In this document: positions 25,040-36,612 of the stretch, in pieces
How the letters are laid out: each line of letters starts with the position of its first letter
Numbering within the stretch: position 1 is the stretch's first letter
Assembly (NCBI GenBank): GCA_029215795.1
Contig: JARDYH010000003.1
Location: forward strand, 97,310,609-97,374,608
Reading direction: 5' to 3'
Source: Anniella stebbinsi
Taxonomy: Eukaryota > Chordata > Lepidosauria > Squamata > Anniellidae
Length of the DNA: 64,000 bases
Program-made: the position numbers and the translations under genes
The notes under the pieces: generated by a model
Databases searched by the model: none
Seen by the model: the letters and a program-made list of their open reading frames with translations, nothing else
What the model was told of the DNA's origin: nothing

Positions 25040-25943
25040 CGTAGTTAAAATCTGGACCGCAGAGATGTTTGGTGCAAGATAGTTTGAAAATAAAATCCAT
25101 CACATCCATCATGACTTATCCAAGTTAAATGTAGTTCCATTAGTGGAGGTGTCCAGTTCACCATCTGGTCCACATTTATTAACTTGAAAAAAAGTTCTTT
25201 GCTCTCTCCAGTCACTGTCTCCTTTGAGTTTTCCACCACTTGCCTTTTACCTAACATCCTAACAATTTCCTTGCTTCCAGCTCCCCACCAAACCATGAAG
25301 CCAAATGGGATCTCCCCAGGAGGAGGTGGCACTTGGGAATAATTTTGTCCACTGCTCAGGTCATCTCCATATGCAACAGAGCAGCCAGGTGTTCAACATG
25401 AGCACCTGCAATACTAATAAGAAACTTTCTGAAGCCTCTCAGGAATCCATCTGAACCCATCAACTTTCAGGGGCAGATAATTCTAATTGGTCCTTCACCT
25501 CTACAGAAGAAGAATTTGCAGCAAGCTTCCTCTGAAAAAAGAGTCAAAGTCTCAAGATCACAAGCTTTATGCCCAGATAAAAATACCAAATCCAAAATGT
25601 GACCAGAAGCATGTTGAGACAGCCCTGTAGGTTTCATGGCCATAAAGTCCTGAGATGCCCCCAACAAGGGAGCCTCAGCACAAATGATGAAGTCTGCAAA
25701 GATCAACAACAATCCTGAGACTATCTCAGACCGTTAGACAGCAGGGTGGTGGTACAACAAAATCCCCAGTCCCAATTGCCCATCATCAGATACAAACACT
25801 CATAATTGGCCTGATAAGAGAAGAAGTCTGGAGAAAGATATGGAATCCTTACAGATCACAACAACCCCACTTCCCCAACCACAAAGCCTATATCGGTGCT
25901 GCTCTGAGAAACCAGGTGGACCCAGCTTGTAGCTTGTCCAATC
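25040..25943 (-). mobile_element. L2-like LINE endonuclease remnant, opposite strand
   Basis: On the minus strand, 25712 downward reads LLIFADFIICAEAPLLGASQ, DFMAMKPTGLSQHASGHILD, LVFLSG. This is the same endonuclease block (GLSQHxSG...LDLVF). Upstream, at 25905-25860, STDIGFVVGEVGLL also fits the element's 5' region. The reading frame is broken. It converges tail-to-tail with the plus-strand remnant at 24420-24690. A GC-rich fold-back element begins at its 5' side (25944). Confidence 0.75.
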
Positions 25944-26660
25944 CTAGGGTGACCAGATTTTGGAAACCAAAATCCCGGTCCCCCCCACACCCCCCACCCA
26001 AAACAACCCACCACCACCAAGCCACCCCCCCCCCAAAACCACCAGCCTGGACCTACCGGGTTCTCTTCCTCCGCCGCCCGCACCGGGGCCTCTGCTGCCG
26101 CCCGCACCGGGTCCGCCGCCGCCGCCGGGCCTTCCTACACCACCGCCAGGTCCTTCACCACCACTGCCGGGCTTGTGAGGCCAGAGGCCGCGCAGAAGAG
26201 GCGGGAGAGGGCCGATTACATCACTTCTGGATCCGGCCCTCTCCCGTCTCTTCCGCGCGGCCTCTGGCCTTACGAGCCCGGCAGTGGCGGCGAAGGACCT
26301 GGAGGTGGTGGAGGACCCGGTGGCAGCGGACCCGGCGGTGGTGGCGGCGGCGGAGCCCGGGAAGCGGCCGCCCCAGCAGGTAAGTGCCCCCCCTCGCGCC
26401 TCGCGCTCCGGAGGGAAGCGGACGCTCCTGCAGGTAAGGAGCGCGAGGCGCGAGGGGGGGCACTTACCTGCTGGGGCGGCTGTTTCCCGGGCTCCTCCGC
26501 CACCACCGCCGCCGGGTCTACTGCCTCTCGTCGCCGCTCGCTGCCACCGCCGCGTGACCCCCCGCCACCCCGGTTTTCCTCTGCCGCCCCCCCAGTTGGC
26601 CTGGATCGGCCTAGGTTTCCCAGTTAGCACCAGGAAACCCCGGGCCATCTGGACACCCTA
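25944..26660. mobile_element. GC-rich fold-back DNA element, hAT-like ends
   Basis: The termini are TAGGGTGACCAGAT and, inverted, ATCTGGACACCCTA. The interior is extremely GC-rich, with long inverted segments such as GAGGCCAGAGGCCGCGCAGA against GCGCGGCCTCTGGCCTTACG, and GCGCCTCGCGCTCC against GGAGCGCGAGGCGCG. Pro-, Gly- and Arg-rich reading frames on both strands are by-products of this composition, not a gene. CAGGTAAG, a 5' splice-site consensus, appears at 26377-26384 and 26431-26438, and on the minus strand at 26463-26470. No clean target duplication is visible. Confidence 0.75.
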
Positions 26661-28930
26661 TTAATCACATCTCATTAATGCAATCCAAAGTAGACTTATT
26701 CCTCCAGGTCAGAACCTGGGGATGGGGATGTTGGGATTATCATGCTTAGCTTAAATAGCTTGGCTGCCCTAAAGCTTCGAAGATGAAGTACATTGATGAG
26801 GGCTTGCTTTGATGCCAATTTGGGTCAGACTGTTTCACCCACTGGACACTCTGGTTTGCTCAACTGCTTTGGGGCAACGGTGGAGAGGGTGAGCCCTTCA
26901 TGGATTTCCCCTTTGACAACCTGACCAGGGTGAGTCTATCAAAGGTGCCTAAGTAACAAACTGCATCTTACCTACAAACATATGTAACTGTAGTGCAATA
27001 GATTTTACGGGTGGGGGTGCTATTTAGTGGGAAAGCAGTGTAGAATGGAGACATGGCACAGGGAGGAGATGCTCAATCATTTATTCACTCACCATTTCAC
27101 ACACATACACACTCCAAATCTTTTTTTAAAGTATCTTCTCTGACCCTTGGTAGGATTAAAAGATATGTTAGCAATCTGAAATGGGGAAATAGTGGGCACA
27201 TAGCAAAAGATGAATGGAGCACCCCTCTTGCTCTGTGCTATCAAGTGCCTACTCCTGAAGTCATCTTTCAATGAAAGAAGGGACATCAGGCTAAAGTTTC
27301 ACATTTGCTTTTAAATTTGCTTTTGAACCCCATTGGCAGGGCAGTCACTTTAATGGGGGTAGACTCAGATCAGTCCGGTGTACATATTCAAAATTAAAAT
27401 TGTGAAAGAATGAAAAGTATTGCTGTGTAAGGAATTCCACTTAAAATGAAGTCATTTAATTTACATTCTAAACACATCGTGTATTGTGTAATGTTTCTGA
27501 AAGATAAACCAAAGACTTTAGCTCAGTCCAATGGATGTTTTCTCGGAAATGTCCCACTAGGTTCAGTGGTACTTACTGCTAAATACGTCTGCACAGGATT
27601 GTAGCCTAAGGATTAACTGTTGGCCGCACAACTGAAAGACATCTCCAATTTATTTTGCCTTGTGATTGATTATTTAGTGGTAGATGCAGTCATCAATTTT
27701 CAAAAATCTTTCAAGTATCCATTTTGCCTTTTTGATAGAGGAAATGTTTATGTTCCCCAACTGTATTGTGTCTCTTAAACCCTTGAAACTCCACACCTTG
27801 CCCCCCCTGTGATTTCCCACTTTATATCACAATGTGATACACAGAAGGTAAAAGATGCTGGAATCCTTTCTGCCCTAAACCAGTCTCTAAATCTTCAGAA
27901 AAGCAAAGTTCATGAGTGCATTTTCAAGGGGCACAATCTGTTTGTGCTTAAAAGACAGCTGCTCACCCCCACCCCTCACATTTGTGTGTCTGGAATAACA
28001 ATGCCAGAATGTTTATTCTAAAGGACTGTTGTCATGGCAATGCCATCAATAACATCATTTTCTGCACCCTCCTTTAAAACGTCACATCAAAGTACTCAGG
28101 AAAGGACAATTACCTTTTATCACTCAATAACAGAGGGTTTAAAAAAACACAAAAAAACACCTCATCAGTAGAAAATTATGTAAAAAGGAATAATAAAAGA
28201 CTATTTCAAGAAGCACCCAGAAGCCTATTAGTGACAAAGACTCCCTCCCCTCCCTTTCCATGAATAATTACATCTCTTCAAGAAGAAATCAGCCTGGGCT
28301 AAGGGCCCTTTGCAAGCTTTAGACAGTAAAACAAACATTTGACTATTGAAGGATTTCCCTTTCATGTACCTGTCCAAGAGGCGGAAAGAAAAGGGAGGGC
28401 AGTGGGGAAAGCAACAAGTAAATCTTCAGAGTGCCAGAAGGAAAGACAAAACCCAGAGGAAACATCTGCAGCAATTACATTTTTAGGAATCCAGCACAGT
28501 TCAAACTAAAATGCTCATATCAATGCAATGACTCTAGGTGCAGAATCAATAAAGACTCTGAGCTAGCAAGTGCAACATGCTTGTGGCGGAAAACTTCTGT
28601 TATTTAAAGTACATGGTATTTTAAAGAGTAAACTGCATGCCGCATCAATGAATGAATAACCAAATTTTTTAATTTTTTTTTAAAAAATCTTCAGAGGTAT
28701 GCTATTACACTAATAAATAGAAAAACTGTTTTATTTTAATCAACATTTTAAAAAGAAACATAGTAACCACTCAAAAATTGAGATGTTTTGGATTATCAAT
28801 AATGAGGGTTAATATGACAAATATTCTTGTAGAGTCTTTTATGGAAATTTATCTTTCAGATATTATGCCCCAGGTATCTTAAACACAAATACTTATCCAT
28901 AAATAGATTTTAACCACCCTTCAGGCCACA
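26661..28930. other. Intronic DNA; one short interspersed repeat
   Basis: Around 27515-27607 the order GCTCAGTCCAATGGATG, CCCACTAGGTTCAGTGG, ACAGGATTGTAGCCTAAG matches a frequent reptile repeat also seen at 56205-56282. The remainder, including 28040-28650, shows no repeat I can name and could include conserved non-coding DNA. Confidence 0.45.
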
Positions 28931-28944
28931 CAGTGAAGCTTGGT

Positions 28945-29285
28945 GTGAACAGGTAAAATGCTCAGGGAGGTTCAGAGGATGACAATATGAGAGAAGGCCT
29001 TTTTGGTGCCCTCCCCCCTCTGATTGTGAAATGTTCTTCCAAGTTAAGGTCCACCTGGCGTCAACATTGTCATCTTTTCGGCATCAGTTTAAGACTTTCC
29101 TCTTCTATAAGTCATTTGATGGCATATGATGGTCTTTTTAATTCAGTTGCTTTAACATCTTTGTATTTAATTACTAATTGTTTTAGCTGCTTGAAATTGT
29201 TTTAAGTTTTTATATGCTTTAATCCCTGCTGTGAGAAGCCTTGAATCTTTTTCTGAGAAAGCCATCTAATACATCATCTTCATCA
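28945..29285 (+). mobile_element. L2/CR1-type LINE 3' fragment
   Basis: Degenerate frames show an EGLFG...PP segment and a SSFRHQFKTFLFYKSF-like segment, the final part of the ORF2 protein in L2-type elements. A 3' UTR and a short CATCAT repeat follow. It is 5'-truncated and decayed. Confidence 0.7.
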
Positions 29286-29460
29286 TCATCATCTCCATAT
29301 CCTAACATTGCTTTTGCAAGAATTCTCAAGAATTATTTTTTAGCCCAGCCCGTCTCAAGGACACAGAATGGGTAACAATATGTTCTAGGGACATAAGGAG
29401 CTGCCTTATGGCAACGGCCCTCCCATGCATGAAACCCCTGGAGAATATTTATTTAGTGGT

Positions 29461-29544
29461 GCCCAGGTGATCTCCCCTCCAAGCACTGACCAGATCCAGA
29501 CCTGTTTAGCTTCACAAGGTAGCTGTCTCATGTGCCTTCAGACT
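29461..29544 (-). mobile_element. 5S rRNA-derived SINE segment
   Basis: Compared with the reverse complement of vertebrate 5S rRNA, the order CCAGGTGATCTCCCCTCCAA, GCACTGACCAGATCCAGACC, TGTTTAGCTTC is preserved with scattered substitutions, covering the internal promoter region. It is too diverged and truncated to be a working 5S gene. 5S-derived SINEs are known in squamates. It directly abuts the L2 fragment at 29547. Confidence 0.7.
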
Positions 29545-29546
29545 AT

Positions 29547-30215
29547 CAGTATGGTGATGACACCCAACTCCATCTCTCCTTTCCATCTAAATCCAAAGAA
29601 ATTGTTCTGGTTCTAAACCAGTGCCTGATGTTGGGAATGGACTGGGCGAGGGTAAACACATTGAAGCTTAATCCAAACAAGACAAAGATGCTCCTGGTAA
29701 ATCAAAAGGCAGAAGAGGGAATAGGGATTGAACCTGTGCTGGAAGGGGTTACACTCCTTCTGAAGATTCAGACTTGCAGTTTGGGTGTAATTCTGGACTC
29801 AGCCATGAAAATAGATGGTCAGGACAGTGGCCAGGAGAGTGTTTGCTACCTGAAAGACTGCCTTCTCCCATATGAGCCTGCCAGAGCTTAAGACCTTTTG
29901 AAGATGCCCTTCTTTCGGGACCGCCACTGCCAGAGGCACATTTGGTGGTGGCTCAAGAGAGGGTCTTTTTGATGGCTGCTATCAGGCTGTAGAATTCCCT
30001 CCCAAAGGAGGCTAAGTTTGCTCCCTCTCTGCTGTCCTTCCAATGTCAGGCAAAGGCCGCTTTATTCAAGGAGGCCTTTGAGTTGTAAGTGGGTCTGTGG
30101 TTTAGGTGCTGCTTTTATTCTGCAATTGTTATGCTCTTGTTGTATTTTAATGTGTTTTATTGTTATAATATATTGAGTACTATTTTTGGTAGAAAAACAG
30201 GGTATAAATCAAATA
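29547..30215 (+). mobile_element. L2-like LINE 3' fragment with altered catalytic motif
   Basis: The frame reads YQYGDDTQLHLSF, then VLNQCLMLGMDWARVNTLKL, NPNKTKMLLV, EPVLEGVTLLLK, CSLGVILDSAMK, and after a gap CYLKDCLLPYEPARA. Later frames give a degenerate LPPKEAKFAPSLLSFQ-like segment and a 3' UTR ending near 30215. The palm motif is YGDD (29550-29561) where the other copies have YADD. The element is inactive. Confidence 0.85.
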
Positions 30216-31230
30216 TTAAATTAAATAACCCCCAATCAGTGGGTTTTCCAGCAAATTATTTAAGTAGCAGAATCAGGTACTATTTCATATTTTGATTGTC
30301 CAGTGTATTCTTTTATGTTCTTATTTGCTATTGGATTGTTTTATATACTGTTTTCAACTTTCCTGCTTTAAATTTGTATAATGCTGTTGTTTTTTGTTTT
30401 TGTTTTTAAATAGAACTAATTTTAGAACCTGTGCATCATTCTAATTAAGCACGCAATTAGGTTTGCAACACCTCAGTGATGTTGAAGGACATTGATTTCC
30501 CCCTCCCTGCCTCAACTATTTCAATAGCAATTTGTGGGAAGCACCTGATTTCACCACAGAAAATTCCAAACAAATCACCTGTGTTAGGATACCAGATCAG
30601 AAAAGGTTTTGACTATTTCCCTCTTGTTCCTGGTGTAAGAACAGTGGGTACTGCTATCCCACAAGACAGGAAGTCGTTGAGAATGAAGGATGCCCATTCA
30701 ATAACTTAATTTGGGGCATCAGCACAAGTATTTAAGAAATGTGTTTCTTAAAAGCATTTTGAAGGGTGCCTGTGGAAATGAGGGATTTAGGTGGAAATAA
30801 TAACTATTTCCTGCTTCGTCAGAAAATATTATCAGGGGCATCATAGTGCTATGGATCTCAAAATTCTGCTGCAAGCTTTACATGTTGTATCATTTAATTA
30901 ATAGTCATCAGTGAGTAATTTCTAAGATGAGTGGTACCAGGGCTTAGGTTTGGATGGCATGGCCAGTATCACAGGGTACATGGGTGGGGAAAGTTGGACC
31001 TTGAGCATGTACTCAGAGAATAAGAAACTGAAGTTCAGTAGTACTATCAGCAGACAGGGCCACAAATAGGTCCTTCTGCATTCCAGATATTATCCCTTCC
31101 CAGCCTCCTCCCTGCCCAACTGGTAAACAATGCTGCAATATAAAGGCCAAGAGCCCCCTCAACTTAACTATCAATCTGGCTTCAAAGTCAAACTGTGGTA
31201 AGTCCAGGGATCAACAAATTACTCTGTGAC
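30216..31230. other. Intronic DNA, no recognised feature
   Basis: AT-rich with a T-run near 30390. No exon or nameable repeat. Confidence 0.4.
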
Positions 31231-31622
31231 CTGGTTCGCACATAACAACAAACCATGGGTTGATATTATATGCAAACCCAGAACTCTGGGTTAACTATGG
31301 GTTGGGTTGTTTTCTGGGTTCTGATCTGTGGGCTTAAAGCATGGGCTGTCATTACATGTGAACTCAGGGTCATGGGTTGTTTAGCCAGGCTACGGTCACT
31401 GCGGGCAAGAATGGGGAAACACCCTAGCCTCTTAGATGCCAAGACTGCAGTTCCAGAAAGGCAGTTGAGATACAGGGAGGAAGAAGATGGAGGGAAACAT
31501 ACAATCCAGGGACTGAGAAAACAAACTGTGTTTTGTTCGATCCTCTGCCAGACAAACCCTGGGTAGAACAACAAACCATGGTTTAAATAAACCACGGGTT
31601 AACGTTACGTGCGAACTAGCCC
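31231..31622. repeat. About 390-bp MITE with TTCGCAC ends
   Basis: The left end TGGTTCGCACATAACAAC and the right end GTTACGTGCGAACTAGCC are inverted copies. Next to them, AACAAACCATGGGTTG on the left pairs with AACAAACCATGGTTTAA-type sequence on the right. The interior repeats GGGTT motifs. No transposase. Confidence 0.75.
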
Positions 31623-31639
31623 TATTAGTCTATTTCCTG

Positions 31640-31990
31640 TCTGTGTCACTTTGGTCCCCTCTACAAGGATTCGCTTTTGCGCCTGGTTAGGCGATTATGC
31701 GCATAATCGCAGAAGCGCATGTACGACTAATCCCTCTGCACAAGAGGCGGCGAGAGGCGACGAGGCGCATTAACAGATGTCCAAAATGCGCTTTACAAAT
31801 AGTTAATGCGCATAAGCGCTTATTCACACAGTCAAAATGCGCTTTAACAGACGGAGCAAAATAAAACTCGCGATTTAACGCGCATTCGATAATGCGCATA
31901 ATCGGGGAGATAACGTGCCTCTACGCCCGATTTGCACTCCGTTCTTGTAGAGGTAATTTTTTTAATGCGCCTTGAAAGAGCTTTAAATGC
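31640..31990. repeat. CpG/GCGC-rich MITE, copy 1
   Basis: The ends are CCCCTCTACAAGG and, inverted, CTCTTGTAGAGGCAC. The interior is full of GCGCATT-type words, including AACGCGCATTCGATAATGCG. Two further copies lie in the opposite orientation at 60163-60520 and 63395-63735. Confidence 0.85.
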
Positions 31991-31999
31991 CTCTTGTAG

Positions 32000-34019
32000 A
32001 GGCACCCTTTGACATGTGTTCACCAGGTACGTTCCATCCCATTTCTGCATTAATCTTCATTCTTTGAAATCTGTGCATGTTTTATGAGTATTTTCTCCCA
32101 TAATACGCTTTTCTAAATGTATTTTGTCAAAATACACATTTCTAAATATTTCCCCCTAAAAATAGATATTTTAAAATGTATTTTTACATCTCATTTGAGC
32201 CATGAACTGTGTAAAAACAGCTGGGAAGGGCAAAAGCCAGGACATTTGTCCTGCATATTAGTCTAGAAAGCGTGTATTTGATCAGTTTGTATTGGAATTC
32301 CTCAAGCATCCACAAATGAGCCCTGTCCCCAATTAAGAACAGATTTTCATTATGCTCTAAAAAAACCCCTCATTTTTGTCACTGCTCAAGAAACGTAGAA
32401 ACAATTCATGAAAGGTACATGGCAGAAATAAGTTATGGGACACAGAAAATAACTGGGCTAGGAAATTCAGAACAAATTGCCTTTTCTTTTCAAAATGATA
32501 GACTGAAAAAAAAATTTAAATACCAAAATTAAGTTGCATTTCCCTTTTCTGATCCATGGGTTGCTGCTGTGGGTTCAAAGCACCGCTTTTGTGTAAATAC
32601 GTTTACACTGTATTTTGCCTCTGAATAAGGATTTATATTTGAAACATTTTGGGCTCAATAAAAAATTCCGTGCACCTGGAGGTTCCCTCCATTTTGTCCC
32701 CTCCTTTGGGTGCTCCCCATTTTTCCTTTCCTGTGCTTAATATTAGGCCACATTCATTAATGGTTTCGACCATTTATAGTGACTGTATTCTTTTCATGAA
32801 AATAACTGATAACTGACTGTAGCAACTTCAAAGTGTGAAAGCATTGATTCAAGCTTGTTAGCAAATAGTTTACACATTTCTAAAAATGATGAATGGACCA
32901 CAAGCTAAACTGAGCCTGACCAAATCTGAAATGAGTGGGGGGGCAATCACAGTGGGGTCCCATGCTAGCAGTGGGGTGGTCCCACACACTGCAGGCATGG
33001 GGTCCCTGACATTCTTGCCCAGAACCAATTCAGCCCATGGGACAAAAATGATTTCCGACCACCCCATTAGGGTTTGGGGACGGGGAATGAGAGCCATGTA
33101 GTAATTCTGCTTGGAATAGGATATATGAGATGGTAATAGACTCCAAAAATCCTGATTAAGGGCCTCTCTTTACCCATTTCTTAGTTTAAGTACACTCTTA
33201 AAAGTGTTAAGTATATCCCTTAAAATGTAAAATATGAATATGTCAAATTTATGTTTCAAAATGTGTGTATTATACCAGTACACCCGCCAGTGTATGTGGG
33301 TCCCTGCTCAGACTGGATGTGGGTCCCTGCTCAGTTGCAAATCCAGATTTCTTCTTGTGAAATGTATGAAACAACTCATAGTGCAAACGATTAGATTAGA
33401 AGCTCTTGAACCTCAGGTTCAACACTGCCAATAGAGAGGGATGGATCACAGTTTTATTTTCCAATCCAATTTGTTCGCAATCCATATCTACAAATATTTA
33501 TATAGTACTGCACCAGGAATTGTGCTCAACAATAATTATATTAGTCTAGCATAAGAAGAAAGTGCAGTGCTAATTTTAGGCTATCTCTGTTTACTGATTC
33601 AGAAGAACTACCCTTACTTTGTGTGTTAAGTTGTTCTGCCAAGAGAATGAAGATTAAAGGCCAAAGTGTTGGGGTGCCAGAAATCAGCAAATTTGGAATG
33701 GCATGCAAGTTCCCTCCCAGCGAGACTGTGCAGGAAGCACGGCCCCACCCGCACCCAAAACCCTTTGGAGGAGTTGTTTTCATAACTGTACTGAGATAAA
33801 CCAAGGGCCAAACAGTGGGACAGCAGCAGATCCATATGTTCAAGCAGAGATTTGCACCAAATTAAAAAAGAAGGGGATCCAGTAAAAATAAAAATAAAAC
33901 AAGCTAATCAGCCTTTCCAAAATACAAAATAGAAAAGTTTTGGCCATTTTCCTAAAAATGGACCTGGCAATCCAATCTGGTAATAAATTCCTGAGCATAG
34001 GCACTACCACCATAAAGGC
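32000..34019. other. Intronic DNA, no recognised feature
   Basis: No exon or nameable repeat family on either strand. 33280-33330 holds a short direct repeat of GGGTCCCTGCTCAG. Open frames here lack domains. Confidence 0.4.
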
Positions 34020-34265
34020 TTTATTTATTTATGTATTTATTTATTGCATTTATATCCCTTCTTTTTTCTTCCAAGGAACCCAAGGCGACGTACATAATTA
34101 TCCTCCTCTCCATTTTAACCTCACAACAACAACCCTGTGAGCTAGGTTGGGCTGAGTGCCTGTGATTGGCCCAAAGTCACCCAGTGAGCTTCCATGGCTG
34201 AGTGAGGACTAGAACCCGGATCTCCCGACTCCCAGTCCAACACTATAGCCACTACACCACACCTT
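34020..34265 (-). mobile_element. tRNA-derived SINE (MIR-like), near full length
   Basis: Read on the minus strand: a tRNA-like head (GTGGTGTAGTGGCTATAGTG, then the B-box region), the body CTCAGCCATGGAAGCTCACT, CCCTTGGGTTCCTTGG-type 3' core near 34075, and a TAAA-type tail at 34020-34045. The 3' end resembles the tail of L2 LINEs, the expected retrotransposition partner. Confidence 0.88.
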
Positions 34266-35770
34266 ACTTCTTGCACGCTCTTTTTCCCTGATACGCCTTC
34301 TCTCTCTCTCTCTCTCTCTTCCCCCTCCCTCCCTCCCTCATGCCCAGTGGGTTGCTGGGAGAGGGATATATAGCTCTTGCCAGAGGTCTGAACTGCTCAC
34401 TTGCAGAAGGCTTTTGAAATTAGGCCAAGGGCCACAGGTTACTGCCTAGAAATCCTAAAAGGTAGAATGCTCCAAGTTGCAGACCCACTCTTTTCTTCTA
34501 TCTATCCTGGGTCACTCAAAACCACTTGAAAGGAGGAATACGTTGAAGAAAACTTTGAAAGCAAGAGAAGGAAATAGAGGCAAAAGGGGTAAATCTTTTC
34601 TTTTCTTTATCCTCTACCTCCTGTTTGGAGAGAGACAGTAGCCCTATTCAGACATTGGGTACCCAAACAGAGTGAACATGAGTTTCTTCTCATGTGTTTC
34701 CATCGTCCTGTACTTGTAGAGGGTGATGGTCTGAAGAGGAGAGCCTCCGGTATTCATGGAGGCCCTTCACGAGAGTCAGAATGTAGAATGAATAGTATAG
34801 TTAACGTGTTTGTTGGACTAGGAGTGGAGAGACCTGTGTTCAAATCTCCAGTCAACAATGAAGTTCCCTGGGTGAGTTTGAGTTAAATTGGCCAGGAAGT
34901 TACAATACAATTTATTTATCTTATATTCATTCTCATCTGCTTAATCTTTTTATGAGTCCTTCAGCATTAAATGTCAGATTCTTTTGGAGTGGGATGGGGG
35001 AAAACCTCAAACCCTGACTGTTTTTATATAAACAATAAACAATTATAAACCCCAAACCCTGACTGTTTTTATATAAACAATTTTTATATAAACAATTTAT
35101 ATAAACAATTTACTATTTGTTTTTTGTTTTTTGTTTTTAAATACTGATTTCAGACACAATTGCCTGGACTTATTTATTTATTTATTGTCAAAATGACATT
35201 TAAAGTATTGCATTATTTTTCTGTTGACGCCACTGCTAAGTGAGTAAAGCGTGTGATATTGTGGGTGAAATCTAAGCCAGTTCTCACACTAAACAGCTGT
35301 CTCTTGTTTCTTCAGCTACGAGTTGGTAATTGATCCATCATGTTGGTTAGGCTGCACTGTTGTCTTAATATATCTTCAACTGCTGGAATTCATGTACCTT
35401 AATCATGCCAGTATCATGGTATATATGGCAAATGTTAGGTTCTGACTTTGCCAGAATTTGTGAATATGGAAATTCATAATTTAGAAACAGGACCCCAATC
35501 TTTCTCTGCTCCCCGATCCTACCTGGGAGTAGTAAAGGTAGGATAAAGGAAGACCGAGTGTGAAATTACATGTTCTAATAATCTCAAGGCTGGAGCTGAG
35601 AATTTACCCCATCCTCGGTCACCATCAGGCTGTGTTTCCCCTCATCCAACCCATGATGTGAACAGAGAAACAGCTGTTATGAAGACATCGGGACATAAGT
35701 TTTCCTCTAAAAGAAGAACTCAATACAAGACTGCTGTTTTTGGCAGTAGCTCCATGTTTATCATACTGTG
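34266..35770. other. Intronic DNA with simple repeats
   Basis: A (CT)n run is at 34300-34319 and a CCCT run at 34322-34339. An AT-rich stretch at 35015-35115 contains GACTGTTTTTATATAAACAA twice and further TATATAAACAAT units. No exon was seen. Confidence 0.5.
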
Positions 35771-35885
35771 TAGTTTATTTAATTTTATTCTGCAGATTTA
35801 TATCTGTCTTTCAGTCAAGTGATTTCCAAGGTGGCTTAGAACAGATTAAGAAATACAATAATAAAATACAAAGAACTTAAGACAA
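35771..35885 (-). mobile_element. LINE 3' tail fragment
   Basis: The order TTTATTT, CTGCAGATTTATATCTGTC, CCAAGGTGGCTTAGAACAG matches the reversed 3' terminal region seen in other L2/CR1-type tails here. Short and eroded. Confidence 0.5.
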
Positions 35886-35983
35886 TTCTAGCCTACGTGG
35901 CAGATGACAGTACCTACGGGTAATGGGACTAAATCCTATACTTAGGCAGCTATGACACAAGCCTTCTACATGCATCAGTGAAA

Positions 35984-36123
35984 GAGCCTATCTACACTAC
36001 TGCTTTAAAACGGTTTAAAACGGTTTATAACAGTTTTGAGAACTGTTGGGGCCCAGGACACACTCCATACACAGTTTTCAAAACGTTTTCGAAGTGTTTT
36101 ATCCTGCGTGTGTAGATGGGCTC
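35984..36123. repeat. 140-bp MITE, GAGCCTATCTACACT family, copy 2
   Basis: The left end GAGCCTATCTACACTACTGC equals that of the 2087-2195 palindrome. The right end GTGTAGATGGGCTC is its inverted partner. The interior differs from copy 1 (it includes GTTGGGGCCCAGGACACAC), so this is another subfamily. Confidence 0.8.
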
Positions 36124-36292
36124 ATAGTGACCGATAATTGGGTCATATCACAATCTAAGGTGGGTGAGACGGGAGCCATTTTTAAAATTTAAGTCTTTAC
36201 TGAAACAGAGGGTGGATCCGCATGATGATGGAGGGGGGTATAAGCCACGTAACTTATTTTCCCTCCCCATGCATTCTGGTTGTGAGCTATCT

Positions 36293-36612
36293 TAGGCTGA
36301 CCAGATACAATCCAGGTCAGGGCTCATGTAACTTTAACAGTTGTAGAGAAAAGGGAATTTCAGCCAGAGTCATTTGTATGTAATTAGTTCCTGGTGAAAT
36401 TCCCTCTTCAACACAAGAGTTAAAGGTGCATGCACTATACTAGAGTGACCATATACAAAAGAAGGCAGGGCCTCTGCAACTTTAACAGTTGTGATGAAGA
36501 GGGAATTTCACCAGGAACTAACTGCATACAAATGACACTGGCTGAAATTCCCTTTTCTCTACAACTGTTAAAGTTACATGAGCCCTGACCTGGATTTTAT
36601 CTGGTCACCCTA
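36293..36612. mobile_element. 320-bp MITE with perfect 8-bp target duplication, copy 1
   Basis: The ends are TAGGCTGACCAGAT and, inverted, ATCTGGTCACCCTA. AGCTATCT lies on both sides (36285-36292 and 36613-36620), a perfect 8-bp target site duplication typical of hAT elements. The interior is itself a fold-back: AACTTTAACAGTTGTAGAGA against TCTCTACAACTGTTAAAGTT. It has no coding capacity. Confidence 0.92.

Noticed and set aside
25916..26664. Long Pro/Gly/Arg-rich open frames on both strands
   Set aside because: They come from the GC-rich inverted modules of the fold-back element, overlap on both strands, and have no recognisable domain.
29461..29544. 5S rRNA gene
   Set aside because: It is truncated and carries many substitutions. 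A SINE-type derivative fits better than a functional gene.
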